A DNA stretch of 64,000 nt from JAEXOD01 sp964652025 (GTDB taxonomy: Bacteria > Bacteroidota > Ignavibacteria > Ignavibacteriales > Melioribacteraceae), in the NCBI GenBank assembly GCA_964652025.1, contig CAZYZX010000011.1, positions 77,236 through 141,235 on the forward strand, in the 5' to 3' direction. Under the pieces are notes generated by a model. It was not told the origin of the DNA, did not search any database, and was given only the letters and a program-made list of their open reading frames with translations. The position numbers were made by a program, and so were the translations under genes. This document shows positions 17,118 to 25,925 of this stretch, in pieces (position 1 is the first letter of the stretch; each line of letters opens with the position of its first letter).

Positions 17118-18191
17118 ATGACTTTTAAAAATTTATCTTTAATCCCTCTTTTACTATTAATCTTATTAACAGTTTCATGCACTAAAGAAGTAAAAACCAA
17201 AAACGAAAAACAAAAAACAAAAATAGCACTCGTAATACATGGTGGAGCTGGTGATATTACACCCAGTAATTTTACTAAAGAAAAAGAAGAACTATATAAC
17301 GAAAAACTTAAAGAAGCATTGCTTGCAGGTTACAAAATATTAAACGAAGGTGGCAGCAGCTTAGATGCTGTTGAAAGAGTTATTAAAATTTTAGAAGACT
17401 CCCCCTTATTTAATGCTGGTCGCGGAGCCGTTACTAATGCTTATGGCGAGTACGAGTTAGATGCATCTATTATGGATGGCAGAACCCTAAAATCTGGTGC
17501 TGTTGCTGGTGTATCTCATATTAAAAACCCTATTACTTTAGCAAGACTTGTAATGGATAACTCGCCACATGTATTTTTTGCTGGTAAAGGTGCAGAAGAA
17601 TTTGCTAAAAAACAAGGCTTAAAGTTTGTAGATTCTGTTTACTTTTTTACAGATGAAAAACGCGCTGAATATGAAAAACAAAAAATTGAACAAGAGAAAA
17701 AAGATAGACTTAAAAATAAAACTAAAAAAAAGTACAAAAAATTAACATATGACTACAATAATGAACAGTTTGAAAAATATGGCACCGTTGGCTGCGTAGC
17801 CTTAGATAAAGATGGGAACCTTGCTGCTGGTACATCTACTGGTGGATTAAAAAATAAAATGCGTGGACGAATTGGAGACTCTCCTATTATTGGTGCCGGT
17901 ACTTATGCTAATAATAACACGTGCGCTGTTTCTTGCACCGGACAAGGTGAGTATTTTATTCGTGGTGTTATTGCTTACGATGTTTCTGCTCTTGTTGAAT
18001 ATAAAGGAATGTCCTTAAACAGTGCCGTTAATTTAGTTATTAAAGAAAAGTTAATAGATTTAGGTGGTGTTGGTGGTCTTATTGCATTAGATAAATATGG
18101 AAATATTGTAACTAATTTTAATACACCCGGCATGTTCCGCGGTTATATTACAGATAATGGCAAACCTGTTGTTAAGATTTTTGCTAATTAA
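17118..18191 (+). CDS. Lipoprotein isoaspartyl peptidase/L-asparaginase (Ntn-hydrolase type)
   Basis: An N-terminal-nucleophile hydrolase that removes beta-aspartyl residues from peptides or hydrolyses L-asparagine. The 357-residue precursor has a lipobox (LLLILLTVSC, Cys 21), so it should be anchored in the periplasm. The alpha part shows LVIHGGAGDI, FNAGRGAVTNAYGEYELDASIMDG and KNPITLARLVM. Autocleavage is expected at YGTVGCVALD, exposing Thr 223; the beta part continues with GTSTGGLKNKMRGRIGDSPIIGAGTYA and CTGQGEYFIR. Between the two lies an unusually basic, charged linker (residues about 179-210, rich in Lys/Glu). ATG 17118 is the natural start. It is followed 47 nt later by the acetylation cassette, which appears to have its own promoter. 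Confidence 0.92.
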   Translation: MTFKNLSLIPLLLLILLTVSCTKEVKTKNEKQKTKIALVIHGGAGDITPSNFTKEKEELYNEKLKEALLAGYKILNEGGSSLDAVERVIKILEDSPLFNAGRGAVTNAYGEYELDASIMDGRTLKSGAVAGVSHIKNPITLARLVMDNSPHVFFAGKGAEEFAKKQGLKFVDSVYFFTDEKRAEYEKQKIEQEKKDRLKNKTKKKYKKLTYDYNNEQFEKYGTVGCVALDKDGNLAAGTSTGGLKNKMRGRIGDSPIIGAGTYANNNTCAVSCTGQGEYFIRGVIAYDVSALVEYKGMSLNSAVNLVIKEKLIDLGGVGGLIALDKYGNIVTNFNTPGMFRGYITDNGKPVVKIFAN

Positions 18192-18197
18192 TTTAAT

Positions 18198-18213
18198 TGG
18201 CACTGTTTTTGAA
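18198..18213 (+). promoter_or_regulatory. Possible sigma-54 (-24/-12) promoter upstream of the SGNH-MBOAT cassette
   Basis: TGGCAC, five bases, then TTGAA, preceded by T, resembles the sigma-54 consensus TGGCAC-N5-TTGCW; GG and the -12 dinucleotide are separated by exactly ten bases. The deviation is A for C in the -12 GC. Its distance to the ATG at 18239 would leave a leader of about 16 nt. A sigma-54 activator gene is present at 36025-37131. The match is by eye only. Confidence 0.4.
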
Positions 18214-18238
18214 ATATTAACTAATTAATGGAGCATTT

Positions 18239-18901
18239 ATGAAGCATGCTATATATGTTTTTTGTTTAATTTTGATAAGTAATTTATCCTTTGCTCAAAA
18301 TGATACAACCTTATATACAAAAAACCCACTTTACCAATTGCAAATGGATTTATATAAGGTTTATAAAACTAAGCAAGCAGATATAGTTATGCTTGGTAAC
18401 TCTATTACACATGGTGCTAACTGGAATGAATTGCTTGGAAGATATAACGTGGTTGAAAGGGGTATACCTAGCGACGTTTTAGATGGCTTTAATGCAAGAT
18501 TAAATACTGTTATTGATCTTAAACCTAAATTTGTGTTTATTATGGGTGGAATTAACGATATTTATAATTGGATACCTACAGATAAAATTTTTGAAAAGTA
18601 CGTTAAACTTATAACAGAACTTAAGAAAAATAACATTAAACCTATTATTCAATCTACATTATTTGCCGGTGCTAAATGGAAATCTTACAGCGATAGAAAT
18701 AAAGAAGTGCTTAAATTAAACAAATTGCTTTCTGATTATGCTAAAAAGAACTTAATAGATTTTATAGACCTGAACAAAAAATTATCTTCTAAAAATGTGT
18801 TAATAGCAGATTACACTTACGATGGGTTACACCTTAATGCTAAAGGTTATGAAATTTGGGCTGCAGAAGTTGATAAGATTTTAAGAAAATATAATTATTA
18901 A
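18239..18901 (+). CDS. Secreted SGNH/GDSL-family hydrolase
   Basis: A 220-residue exported esterase of the SGNH fold (platelet-activating-factor acetylhydrolase-like). A signal peptide ends near AQ at residues 19-20. All four SGNH blocks are visible: Ser 55 in VMLGNSITHG, Gly 75 in VERGIPSD, Asn 106 in IMGGINDIYN, and Asp 195/His 198 in YDGLHLNAKGYEIWA. Enzymes of this type add or remove O-acetyl groups on glycans. It leads a plus-strand cassette with another SGNH protein 20 nt downstream and an MBOAT acyltransferase, so acetylation or deacetylation of a polysaccharide is the likely role. The start is ATG 18239, preceded by GGAG. Confidence 0.88.
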   Translation: MKHAIYVFCLILISNLSFAQNDTTLYTKNPLYQLQMDLYKVYKTKQADIVMLGNSITHGANWNELLGRYNVVERGIPSDVLDGFNARLNTVIDLKPKFVFIMGGINDIYNWIPTDKIFEKYVKLITELKKNNIKPIIQSTLFAGAKWKSYSDRNKEVLKLNKLLSDYAKKNLIDFIDLNKKLSSKNVLIADYTYDGLHLNAKGYEIWAAEVDKILRKYNY

Positions 18902-18921
18902 TAAAAGGGAGATGCAAATAA

Positions 18922-20334
18922 ATGAAATCTACAAACAGATTAATTGATGGACTTTGGTTAACATTACTTGTTACCGGGTTCCTGTTTTTACTTAATCTTT
19001 TGCCAGAAGATACTACGGTTTTTGGCTTAAAATTAAAGCCCGTGGATATAATTTCTGACTTAAAGCAAAAAGATATTTATGATTATAGCGATTATAAATT
19101 TCAAGATGAAGAAAAAGATACATCTAATAAATTATTAAACGAGTATTATTTTATTAAACCACAATTAAATCAAGCTTCATTCTACTTTTTTGGAAATGAC
19201 GAAAGTAGTGTGGCTTTACAAGATATAACAAGAAAAGTTAAAATAACAGGCGATGTTGCTCAATTAAAATACTTTTTTGATGCATTAAAACAATCTAAAA
19301 CAAGTAAAATTCGCATTGCACATTTTGGCGATAGCGGTATAGAGGGTGACCTTATTACTGCTCAATTACGAGAAATGTTGCAAGATACTTATGGCGGAAA
19401 AGGTGTTGGCTTTTTATCTATCACTTCACAAGATGTAAAATTCCGCACCACTACAGAGATGAACTTTTCTGATAATTGGGAATCTGCTTCTGTTTTTACT
19501 TCTAATCCCAAAAAATACCCTCTTGGTATTAATGGCGAGGTATTTATTCCTAAGCCCGGAAGCTTTGTAGAGTATATCGCAACACCACGTAAACTTAAAA
19601 ATATAAAATCTTTTAACACTGTTAGATTATTTTATAGCGACGCTGATAACAGCCAAGTTACTTTTACTTTTGATGGTTCCGATAAACAAACTTTTAACCT
19701 TTCACCATCTACTAACGTTAAAGAATTAGTTGTTGACGCTAAAAAAAGCGTTAAAAAAGTACGTATAGATTTCCCAAGCACTAAGAAAGGATTTTTCTAC
19801 GGCGTTAGTTTAGAAGAAGGAAACGGCGTTTATGTGGATAATTTCCCTTTACGCGGCAATTCCGGTATTTCTATAAAAGATATACCTATTGAAAAGTTAA
19901 AAGATTTTAATAAATTGATGAATTATAAGCTTATTATTCTTCAATTCGGGTTAAATGTTGCAAATCAAAGACAGCGTGATTTTGGTTGGTACGAAAAAGA
20001 AATGGCTACCGTTATTAATCATCTTAAATCTGCTTTCCCTAATACAAGCATACTTTTAATTAGTGTTAGTGATAAAAGCATTAAAAACGGAAATAATTTT
20101 GTAACCGAACCTACCGTTATTAGTTTACTTAATGCTCAAAGAAATATTGCTAATAATAATGGTATTGCATTTTGGAATTTATTTGAAGCTATGGGTGGAC
20201 CTAATAGTATGCCTAAATGGGTAGATAGCAACCCACCAAAAGCATTTAAAGACTATACACACTTTAATTTAGATGGCGCTGCTGAAGTTGCTAAGCTTTT
20301 AGGAGACGCTTTAATTGAAGCTTCTAAAAAATAA
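18922..20334 (+). CDS. Membrane-anchored SGNH-family protein of an O-acetylation cassette (AlgJ/AlgX- or DltD-like role)
   Basis: A 470-residue protein with one N-terminal membrane helix (LWLTLLVTGFLFLLNLL, about 11-27) and a large periplasmic part. The SGNH core begins at KIRIAHFGDSGIEGDLITA, with Ser 138, and ends with the catalytic Asp 444/His 447 pair in KDYTHFNLDGA; between them is a beta-rich insertion (about 170-300) that may bind glycan, and LIILQFGLNVAN supplies the Asn block. Proteins of this architecture take an acyl group delivered by an MBOAT protein and place it on an extracellular polysaccharide. The MBOAT gene follows 104 nt later, after a terminator-like hairpin. Which polymer is modified is unknown. 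The start is ATG 18922 with GGGAG upstream. Confidence 0.83.
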   Translation: MKSTNRLIDGLWLTLLVTGFLFLLNLLPEDTTVFGLKLKPVDIISDLKQKDIYDYSDYKFQDEEKDTSNKLLNEYYFIKPQLNQASFYFFGNDESSVALQDITRKVKITGDVAQLKYFFDALKQSKTSKIRIAHFGDSGIEGDLITAQLREMLQDTYGGKGVGFLSITSQDVKFRTTTEMNFSDNWESASVFTSNPKKYPLGINGEVFIPKPGSFVEYIATPRKLKNIKSFNTVRLFYSDADNSQVTFTFDGSDKQTFNLSPSTNVKELVVDAKKSVKKVRIDFPSTKKGFFYGVSLEEGNGVYVDNFPLRGNSGISIKDIPIEKLKDFNKLMNYKLIILQFGLNVANQRQRDFGWYEKEMATVINHLKSAFPNTSILLISVSDKSIKNGNNFVTEPTVISLLNAQRNIANNNGIAFWNLFEAMGGPNSMPKWVDSNPPKAFKDYTHFNLDGAAEVAKLLGDALIEASKK

Positions 20335-20341
20335 TTTTTTT

Positions 20342-20376
20342 AAGGTCATTCTTTTTTTTTTGAATGACCTTTTTTA
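20342..20376 (+). terminator. Terminator between the second SGNH gene and the MBOAT gene
   Basis: AAGGTCATTC at 20342-20351 pairs with GAATGACCTT at 20362-20371 around a run of ten T residues, followed by more T. It begins 8 nt after the SGNH stop codon. Because the MBOAT gene appears functionally linked, this may be a partial (attenuating) terminator or mean that MBOAT has its own promoter. Confidence 0.85.
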
Positions 20377-20438
20377 TTTTGTAAATTAACTTTTATTAAA
20401 CAACTAAATTTATATTAAATTTTATTAACGGAAATAAA

Positions 20439-21908
20439 ATGGAGACTTCGTTTTGGGAACGATTGTTTGATACATTAAAGTATCATGCAGATGCACCTAT
20501 GATTTTTAACAGCGGTTTTTTCTTATTCTTTTTCCTATTTACAATTTTCTTTTATCAATTTTTTTATAATACTAAACGTGCAAAATACCTTTTCTTAACA
20601 GTAGTATCTATTTATTTTTATTACAAAAGTAGTGGCTTTTATTTCTTTTTAATTATTGTTAGCTCTCTTATAGATTATATTGCTGGTTTATGGATGGAGC
20701 GCCTTGAAAAACCATTTGAAAGAAAAGCATTAATGACTTTAAGTATTATTGCAAACTTTGGTATATTAGGTTACTTTAAATACACTAACTTTTTTATCGA
20801 TACCCTTAACTCGCTCCATTTAGCTAACTTTCAACCTGTAGATATATTTTTACCCGTTGGTATATCCTTCTTTACGTTCCAATCCTTAAGTTACACTATT
20901 GATGTTTACAGACGCCAACTTAAAGCTGAACGTAATTTTTTAGATTTCCTCTTCTTCGTTTCTTTCTTCCCTCAACTTGTGGCTGGTCCTATTGTTCGTG
21001 CAGCAGACTTTTTACCACAACTAAGAAAGCCAACTATTGTTACTAATGAAGATATTGGTAAAGCTGTTTTTTTAATTGCTACAGGTTTATTTAAAAAAGC
21101 CGTTATTGCAGATTATATAAGCATCAATTTTGTAGATAGAATTTTTGAATGGCCCACACGATATACAGGGGTAGAAAACTTAATGGGTCTTTATGGTTAT
21201 GCTTTACAAATTTATTGCGATTTTTCCGGCTATAGCGATATGGCTATTGGCTTAGCATTGCTACTTGGGTTTAAACTTAGAATTAACTTCGATAGCCCGT
21301 ATCAATCCGCAAGTATAACAGAGTTTTGGAGACGTTGGCATATTTCCCTTTCCAGTTGGTTAAAAGATTATTTATATATTACATTAGGTGGAAACAGAAA
21401 AGGAAAAGTTAGACAATATATAAACCTAATGTTAACTATGCTTTTAGGTGGCTTGTGGCATGGTGCCGCTTGGAAATTTGTGGTTTGGGGTGGTATTCAT
21501 GGATTTATTTTATCTGTAGAAAAATTGTTAAACTTTCCAGAATGGGTTAAAGGAAGCAAAATTAAACGTTTTATTGGTATAATTATTACTTTCCACATTG
21601 TTAATTTGGCTTGGATTTTCTTTAGAGCTTCATCTTACCAAAGTGCTATTGATATGATTAACCAAATATTATTCTACTTTAATGGTAAAGTTTTCTTCCA
21701 ATTTGTAGAAGCTTACCCCATTATTGTATTTTTAATGGTATTGGGATTTATTTTACACTTTACCCCGCAATCTTGGGCAGATAAGACTGAGCAAATTGTA
21801 CAAAAAATACCTTTAGTTGGCAAAGCTGCTATTTTGGCTTTTGTTATTTGGCTTGTTATTCAAGTTAAATCTGCCGATATTCAACCGTTTATTTATTTCC
21901 AATTTTAA
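20439..21908 (+). CDS. MBOAT family O-acyltransferase (AlgI-like)
   Basis: A 489-residue polytopic inner-membrane protein that passes acyl groups, usually acetyl, from the cytoplasm to a periplasmic acceptor. It has about a dozen hydrophobic segments and the family hallmarks LPVGISFFTFQSLSYTIDVYR (read in parts, 138-158), QLVAGPIVRAADFLPQL, YCDFSGYSDMAIG, FWRRWHISLSSWLKDYLY (297-314) and GGLWHGAAWKFVVWGGIHG with the catalytic His 341. Length agrees with AlgI/DltB-type members. The two SGNH proteins immediately upstream would complete the transfer system. The gene ends in a bidirectional terminator shared with serS. ATG 20439 is chosen from the usual hydrophobic N-terminus and weak GGAAAT upstream. 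Confidence 0.95.
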   Translation: METSFWERLFDTLKYHADAPMIFNSGFFLFFFLFTIFFYQFFYNTKRAKYLFLTVVSIYFYYKSSGFYFFLIIVSSLIDYIAGLWMERLEKPFERKALMTLSIIANFGILGYFKYTNFFIDTLNSLHLANFQPVDIFLPVGISFFTFQSLSYTIDVYRRQLKAERNFLDFLFFVSFFPQLVAGPIVRAADFLPQLRKPTIVTNEDIGKAVFLIATGLFKKAVIADYISINFVDRIFEWPTRYTGVENLMGLYGYALQIYCDFSGYSDMAIGLALLLGFKLRINFDSPYQSASITEFWRRWHISLSSWLKDYLYITLGGNRKGKVRQYINLMLTMLLGGLWHGAAWKFVVWGGIHGFILSVEKLLNFPEWVKGSKIKRFIGIIITFHIVNLAWIFFRASSYQSAIDMINQILFYFNGKVFFQFVEAYPIIVFLMVLGFILHFTPQSWADKTEQIVQKIPLVGKAAILAFVIWLVIQVKSADIQPFIYFQF

Positions 21909-21919
21909 TATTACACAAT

Positions 21920-21954
21920 AAAAAAAAGCCGTCAATTAAAGACGGCTTTTTTTA
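21920..21954. terminator. Bidirectional terminator between MBOAT and serS
   Basis: AAAGCCGTC at 21925-21933 and its complement GACGGCTTT at 21941-21949 close an AATTAAA loop, with an A-run before and a T-run after. This symmetry serves both convergent genes, whose stop codons lie at 21908 and 21973. Confidence 0.93.
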
Positions 21955-21972
21955 TTTTAATATAAAGTAATT

Positions 21973-23250
21973 TTAATCTATTACCTTAAATCCAGTATAT
22001 CTTTGCAATACCTCTGGAACAATAATTTTACCTTCTGGAGTTTGATAATTTTCTAAAATCGAAACCATTAATCTACTTGTGGCAAGTCCACTGCCATTTA
22101 ATGTGTGAACAAAATCAAGTTTCTTGTCACTCTCTTTTCTAAATCTTATATTTGCTCTTCTTGCCTGAAAACTTTCAAAATTACTGCAAGATGAAGCTTC
22201 TAACCAACGGTTTTCTGCTGGCGACCATGTCTCTATATCATAGCACTTTGCAGCCGAAAAGCTTAAATCGCCCGTGCATAACATTAATATTCTGTATGGA
22301 ATTTTTAACGCTTGTAATATATCTTCTGCATCCTGAACAAGTTTTTCTAATTCATCATAAGAACTTTCTGGCTTAACAAATTTTACCATCTCTACTTTAT
22401 TAAATTGGTGAAGCCTTAAAAATCCTTTGCTTTCCTTTCCATAGCTTCCTGCCTCTCTTCTAAAACATGCGGAGTAACCAACATAATAAATAGGCAAGTT
22501 CTTTTCATCTAAAATTTCGTTGCGATGTAAATTTGTAATAGGCACTTCTGCAGTTGGAATTAAAAACAGCTCATCTTTTGTAATATTATACATGTCTTCT
22601 TCCATTTTAGGAATTTGCCCCGTCCCTTTCATGCTTTCCCTATTTACCACAAATGGTGGGAACACTTCTTTATAATTATGTTTAGATATATGATAATCTA
22701 ACATATAATTAATTAAAGCACGTTCTAAAGTAGCACCCTTGCCAACATAAACAGGAAATCCACTACCACTTATTTTAGCTCCACGTTCAAAATCTAAAAT
22801 ATTATTCTTTTTACCTAATTCTAAATGGTCTAAAACTTTTTCTTCTTTTTCAAACGTAAAGCCTTCGGGTAACCATGTTCTTACTACAACGTTTTCTTCT
22901 GCACTTTTACCTACCGGAACAGACGAATGCGGTAAATTTGGTATCCAAAGCAAAAGGTTATTTAACTTTTCTTCAATATCTCTTAGCTCGTCATCAAGCT
23001 GTTTAATTTCATCCGATACTGTTTTCATTTCTGCAACAATTGCATCAGCATTTTCTCCAGCTCGCTTTAATCGCGCAACTTCTGCGCTTACTTTATTTTT
23101 TTGTGCTTTTAATTCTTCTGCTTTTTGTAAGTTGGCGCGCCTCTGTTTATCTAATTCTAAAACTTGGTCTACCGTACTTTTTTCGTTCTTGTTTTCTACT
23201 CCCGCTTTTACAAGCTCTGGATTTTCTCTTATAAACTTTAAATCTAACAT
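21973..23250 (-). CDS. serS: Seryl-tRNA synthetase
   Basis: Class II aminoacyl-tRNA synthetase that charges tRNA-Ser (and tRNA-Sec where present). The 425-residue protein has the N-terminal antiparallel coiled coil that holds the long variable arm of tRNA (about 27-100, starting after MLDLKFIRENPELVKAG), motif 2 in SACFRREAGSYGKESKG, FLRLHQFNKVEMVKF, and motif 3 with LNGSGLATSRLMVSILE close to the C-terminus, followed by EGKIIVPEVLQRYTGF. Length is standard. ATG 23248-23250 is the start. It is 16 nt downstream of leuS and probably transcribed with it, an arrangement that pairs two charging enzymes. Confidence 0.98.
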   Translation of the reverse strand: MLDLKFIRENPELVKAGVENKNEKSTVDQVLELDKQRRANLQKAEELKAQKNKVSAEVARLKRAGENADAIVAEMKTVSDEIKQLDDELRDIEEKLNNLLLWIPNLPHSSVPVGKSAEENVVVRTWLPEGFTFEKEEKVLDHLELGKKNNILDFERGAKISGSGFPVYVGKGATLERALINYMLDYHISKHNYKEVFPPFVVNRESMKGTGQIPKMEEDMYNITKDELFLIPTAEVPITNLHRNEILDEKNLPIYYVGYSACFRREAGSYGKESKGFLRLHQFNKVEMVKFVKPESSYDELEKLVQDAEDILQALKIPYRILMLCTGDLSFSAAKCYDIETWSPAENRWLEASSCSNFESFQARRANIRFRKESDKKLDFVHTLNGSGLATSRLMVSILENYQTPEGKIIVPEVLQRYTGFKVID

Positions 23251-23266
23251 TTATTTTCCCTTTTTT

Positions 23267-25735
23267 TTATTTTACAACTATGTTGTAAATTTTGTTTTTA
23301 ACATATATTTCTTTAACTATCGTCTTGCCTTCAGTATATTGTTTTACTTTTTCATCTGCAAAAACAACTTTTTTAACGTCTTCATCGCTGCTATTTATTG
23401 CTACTTCCACTTTTGCGCGCAACTTTCCATTAACTTGAACTGGAATTATAACTATATCTTCAACTAACGCTTTTTCATCTATAGTATACCACAAAGGTTT
23501 TTCGAAAATACTTGTCTGGCTACCCAATATTTCCCAACATTCCTCCCCTAAGTGTGGGGCTAATGGGCTAACCATTACAATAAATCTTTTTAATGCGTAT
23601 AATGTAATTTCGCTACCACAATTCTTTAAGTTATCTGTTAACACATTTAGTGTTTCCATTAATAAAGCTATTGTAGTGTTAAACCTAAAATTATCTAACT
23701 CTTTTTCGTATTTATTTAATGCTTGGTTTATTTTTCTGTAAACTATTTTTTCAGCATCATTTAAACTATTAATATCATAAACATCATTGCAAGTAGTGGT
23801 TTTAAATAGGTCTTTATAATTATTTGCCAAGTCATATATTCTTTGTGCAAATCTCTCTAAACCTACTATTCCTTTATCATTCCAATCGCCACCTAAATCG
23901 TATTGCCCCATAAACATTATATACATGCGGAATACATCTGCACCATATACAGAGATGTAATCATCTGGATTAATTACATTTCCGCGAGATTTAGACATTT
24001 TTGCACCTTGATTGGTAATTGTACCTTGGTGTATTAACTTTAAGAATGGTTCATCGCTATTTACTAAACCAATATCCCGCAAAAACTTATGAATAAACCG
24101 TGCATATAATAAGTGCATTGTGGCATGCTCTGCACCGCCTACATACATATCTACAGGTGTCCAATCATTTGCTAACTTTGTATTAAACATGCCATCGTTA
24201 AATTTTGGGTCTAAATAACGTAAATAGTACCAAGAAGAATCCACAAATGTATCCATTGTATCTGGTTCCCGTTTAGCGGGTTTGCCACATTTTGGGCATG
24301 TTGTGTTCATAAATTCTTCATTCTTTAGTAGTGGGCTGCCACCTGTTGGCTTAAATTCTACATCATAAGGAAGTACAACCGGTAAATCTTCTTCGTTTAC
24401 AGGCACTTCTCCACATTCATCACAATATACAATAGGAATTGGCGTTCCCCAATATCTTTGGCGACTAATTAGCCAATCTCGCAATCTGTAATTTACTTTT
24501 CTTGCTCCAATTCCTTTTTCTATTAAATAATCTGTTATCTTATCTATTCCTTCATCACTGTTTAAGCCGTTAAACTGACCAGAGTTTATCATTACACCTA
24601 CTTCTGTGTAAGCTTGTGTTAACTCGTCCTCTTCTTTTGTTCCCGGCTCTAAAATAACCTTTACAATAGGCATATTATATTTTTTAGCAAATTCAAAATC
24701 TCTTTCATCATGTGCAGGAACCGCCATAACAGCACCTGTACCATAAGAAGCCAAAACATAATCTGCCACCCAAATTGGAACTTTTTGATTATTTACAGGA
24801 TTAATTGCATAGGCACCCGTAAATACACCTGTTTTTTCTTTAACTGTGCTCGTTCTTTCAATTTCTGATAAATGTTTAACTGTATCTATATAATTATCAA
24901 CAGCTTCTTTATATTCTGGTGTAGTAATTTTGCTTACTAAATTATTTTCTGGCGCAAGCACAACATATGTAACACCAAAAAGTGTATCTGGTCTAGTAGT
25001 AAAAACGGTAATTATATCATCATAACCATCAACTTTAAACTTAGCCTCTGTACCATAACTTTTGCCAATCCAATTAGTCTGCATTATTTTAGTTTTTTCT
25101 GGCCAATCAATTTTATTTAAGCCGTCCAAAAGCTCATCTGCATAATCTGTAATTTTAAAGAACCATTGGGAAAGCATACGTTTTTCTACTTTGGCGCCAC
25201 TTCTTTCTGCAGTACCATCGGGTAAAACTTGTTCGTTAGCTAAAACGGTTTGGTCTACTGGATCCCAATTAACGGGAGCTTCCTTTTTATATGCTAACCC
25301 ACGTTTATATAATTGCAAAAATAACCATTGGTTCCACTTATAATACTCTGGAACGCAGGTCATAAGCTCGCTATCCCAATCATACATGCAACCCATTCTT
25401 TTTAACATCTCGCGTATATCGCGTATGTTATTCATTGTACTATCGTATGGGTGAATACCTGTTTTTATAGCATAACTTTCTGCAGGTAATCCAAATGCAT
25501 CGTATCCCATCGGTTCAAATACGTTGTATCCTTGTAATTTCTTAAAACGTGCCCATGTATCAGTTGGTCCATAATTATACCAGTGCCCTATATGCAATTT
25601 TGCACCAGATGGATACGAAAACATCACCAAGCAATATAATTTCTTTTTAATATCTTCTAAATTTGTTTTATGAATTTTACGCTCTTCCCAGCGTTTGACC
25701 CATCGGTCTTCTACTTCTGCAAATGGATATTTCAT
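23267..25735 (-). CDS. leuS: Leucyl-tRNA synthetase
   Basis: Class I aminoacyl-tRNA synthetase of 822 residues. The catalytic HIGH motif is at 48-51 in YPSGAKLHIGHWYNYGP; the KMSKS loop is at 579-583 in GAKMSKSRGNVINPDD. The CP1 editing domain is present (TTRPDTLFGVTYVVLAPE, GTGAVMAVPAHDERDFEFA with the conserved Asp). A zinc-type insertion has CDECGEVPV and CPKCGKPAKREPDTMDTFVDSSWYYLRY (read in parts). The C-terminal anticodon-binding region and the VQVNGKLRAKVEV tail are intact. ATG 25733-25735 starts the typical NYPFxEVExxWxxxW sequence (here KYPFAEVEDRWVKRWEE). serS follows 16 nt later. Confidence 0.98.
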   Translation of the reverse strand: MKYPFAEVEDRWVKRWEERKIHKTNLEDIKKKLYCLVMFSYPSGAKLHIGHWYNYGPTDTWARFKKLQGYNVFEPMGYDAFGLPAESYAIKTGIHPYDSTMNNIRDIREMLKRMGCMYDWDSELMTCVPEYYKWNQWLFLQLYKRGLAYKKEAPVNWDPVDQTVLANEQVLPDGTAERSGAKVEKRMLSQWFFKITDYADELLDGLNKIDWPEKTKIMQTNWIGKSYGTEAKFKVDGYDDIITVFTTRPDTLFGVTYVVLAPENNLVSKITTPEYKEAVDNYIDTVKHLSEIERTSTVKEKTGVFTGAYAINPVNNQKVPIWVADYVLASYGTGAVMAVPAHDERDFEFAKKYNMPIVKVILEPGTKEEDELTQAYTEVGVMINSGQFNGLNSDEGIDKITDYLIEKGIGARKVNYRLRDWLISRQRYWGTPIPIVYCDECGEVPVNEEDLPVVLPYDVEFKPTGGSPLLKNEEFMNTTCPKCGKPAKREPDTMDTFVDSSWYYLRYLDPKFNDGMFNTKLANDWTPVDMYVGGAEHATMHLLYARFIHKFLRDIGLVNSDEPFLKLIHQGTITNQGAKMSKSRGNVINPDDYISVYGADVFRMYIMFMGQYDLGGDWNDKGIVGLERFAQRIYDLANNYKDLFKTTTCNDVYDINSLNDAEKIVYRKINQALNKYEKELDNFRFNTTIALLMETLNVLTDNLKNCGSEITLYALKRFIVMVSPLAPHLGEECWEILGSQTSIFEKPLWYTIDEKALVEDIVIIPVQVNGKLRAKVEVAINSSDEDVKKVVFADEKVKQYTEGKTIVKEIYVKNKIYNIVVK

Positions 25736-25766
25736 TTCTCTTACGCACTTTATTTATAAAATAACC

Positions 25767-25789
25767 TGTAAATTATTAAATTATTTACA
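25767..25789. promoter_or_regulatory. Imperfect 23-bp palindrome upstream of leuS
   Basis: TGTAAAT and ATTTACA flank the inner half-sites; ten of eleven pairs are complementary around a central A. The element lies 32 nt upstream of the leuS start codon, between leuS and the terminator of the preceding gene. It could be an operator or a leader hairpin. AT richness makes chance occurrence possible. Confidence 0.25.
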
Positions 25790-25863
25790 CTTTTTCAACC
25801 TTTTTATTTTAACTTGTTAATTTTATTATTGTTATTTAAATTAACTTTCCCCCTTTTAAAATA

Positions 25864-25908
25864 AAAAAAGCCTACATTTTACTATTAAAAAATTGTAGGC
25901 TTTATTTT
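25864..25908 (-). terminator. Terminator after the DUF5683 gene
   Basis: AAAGCCTACA at 25867-25876 pairs with TGTAGGCTTT at 25894-25903, with further A/T pairs inside the loop, flanked by A-run and T-run. It begins 23 nt past the stop of the minus-strand gene at 25926. Confidence 0.9.
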
Positions 25909-25925
25909 AATAAATGTTTTTATTC

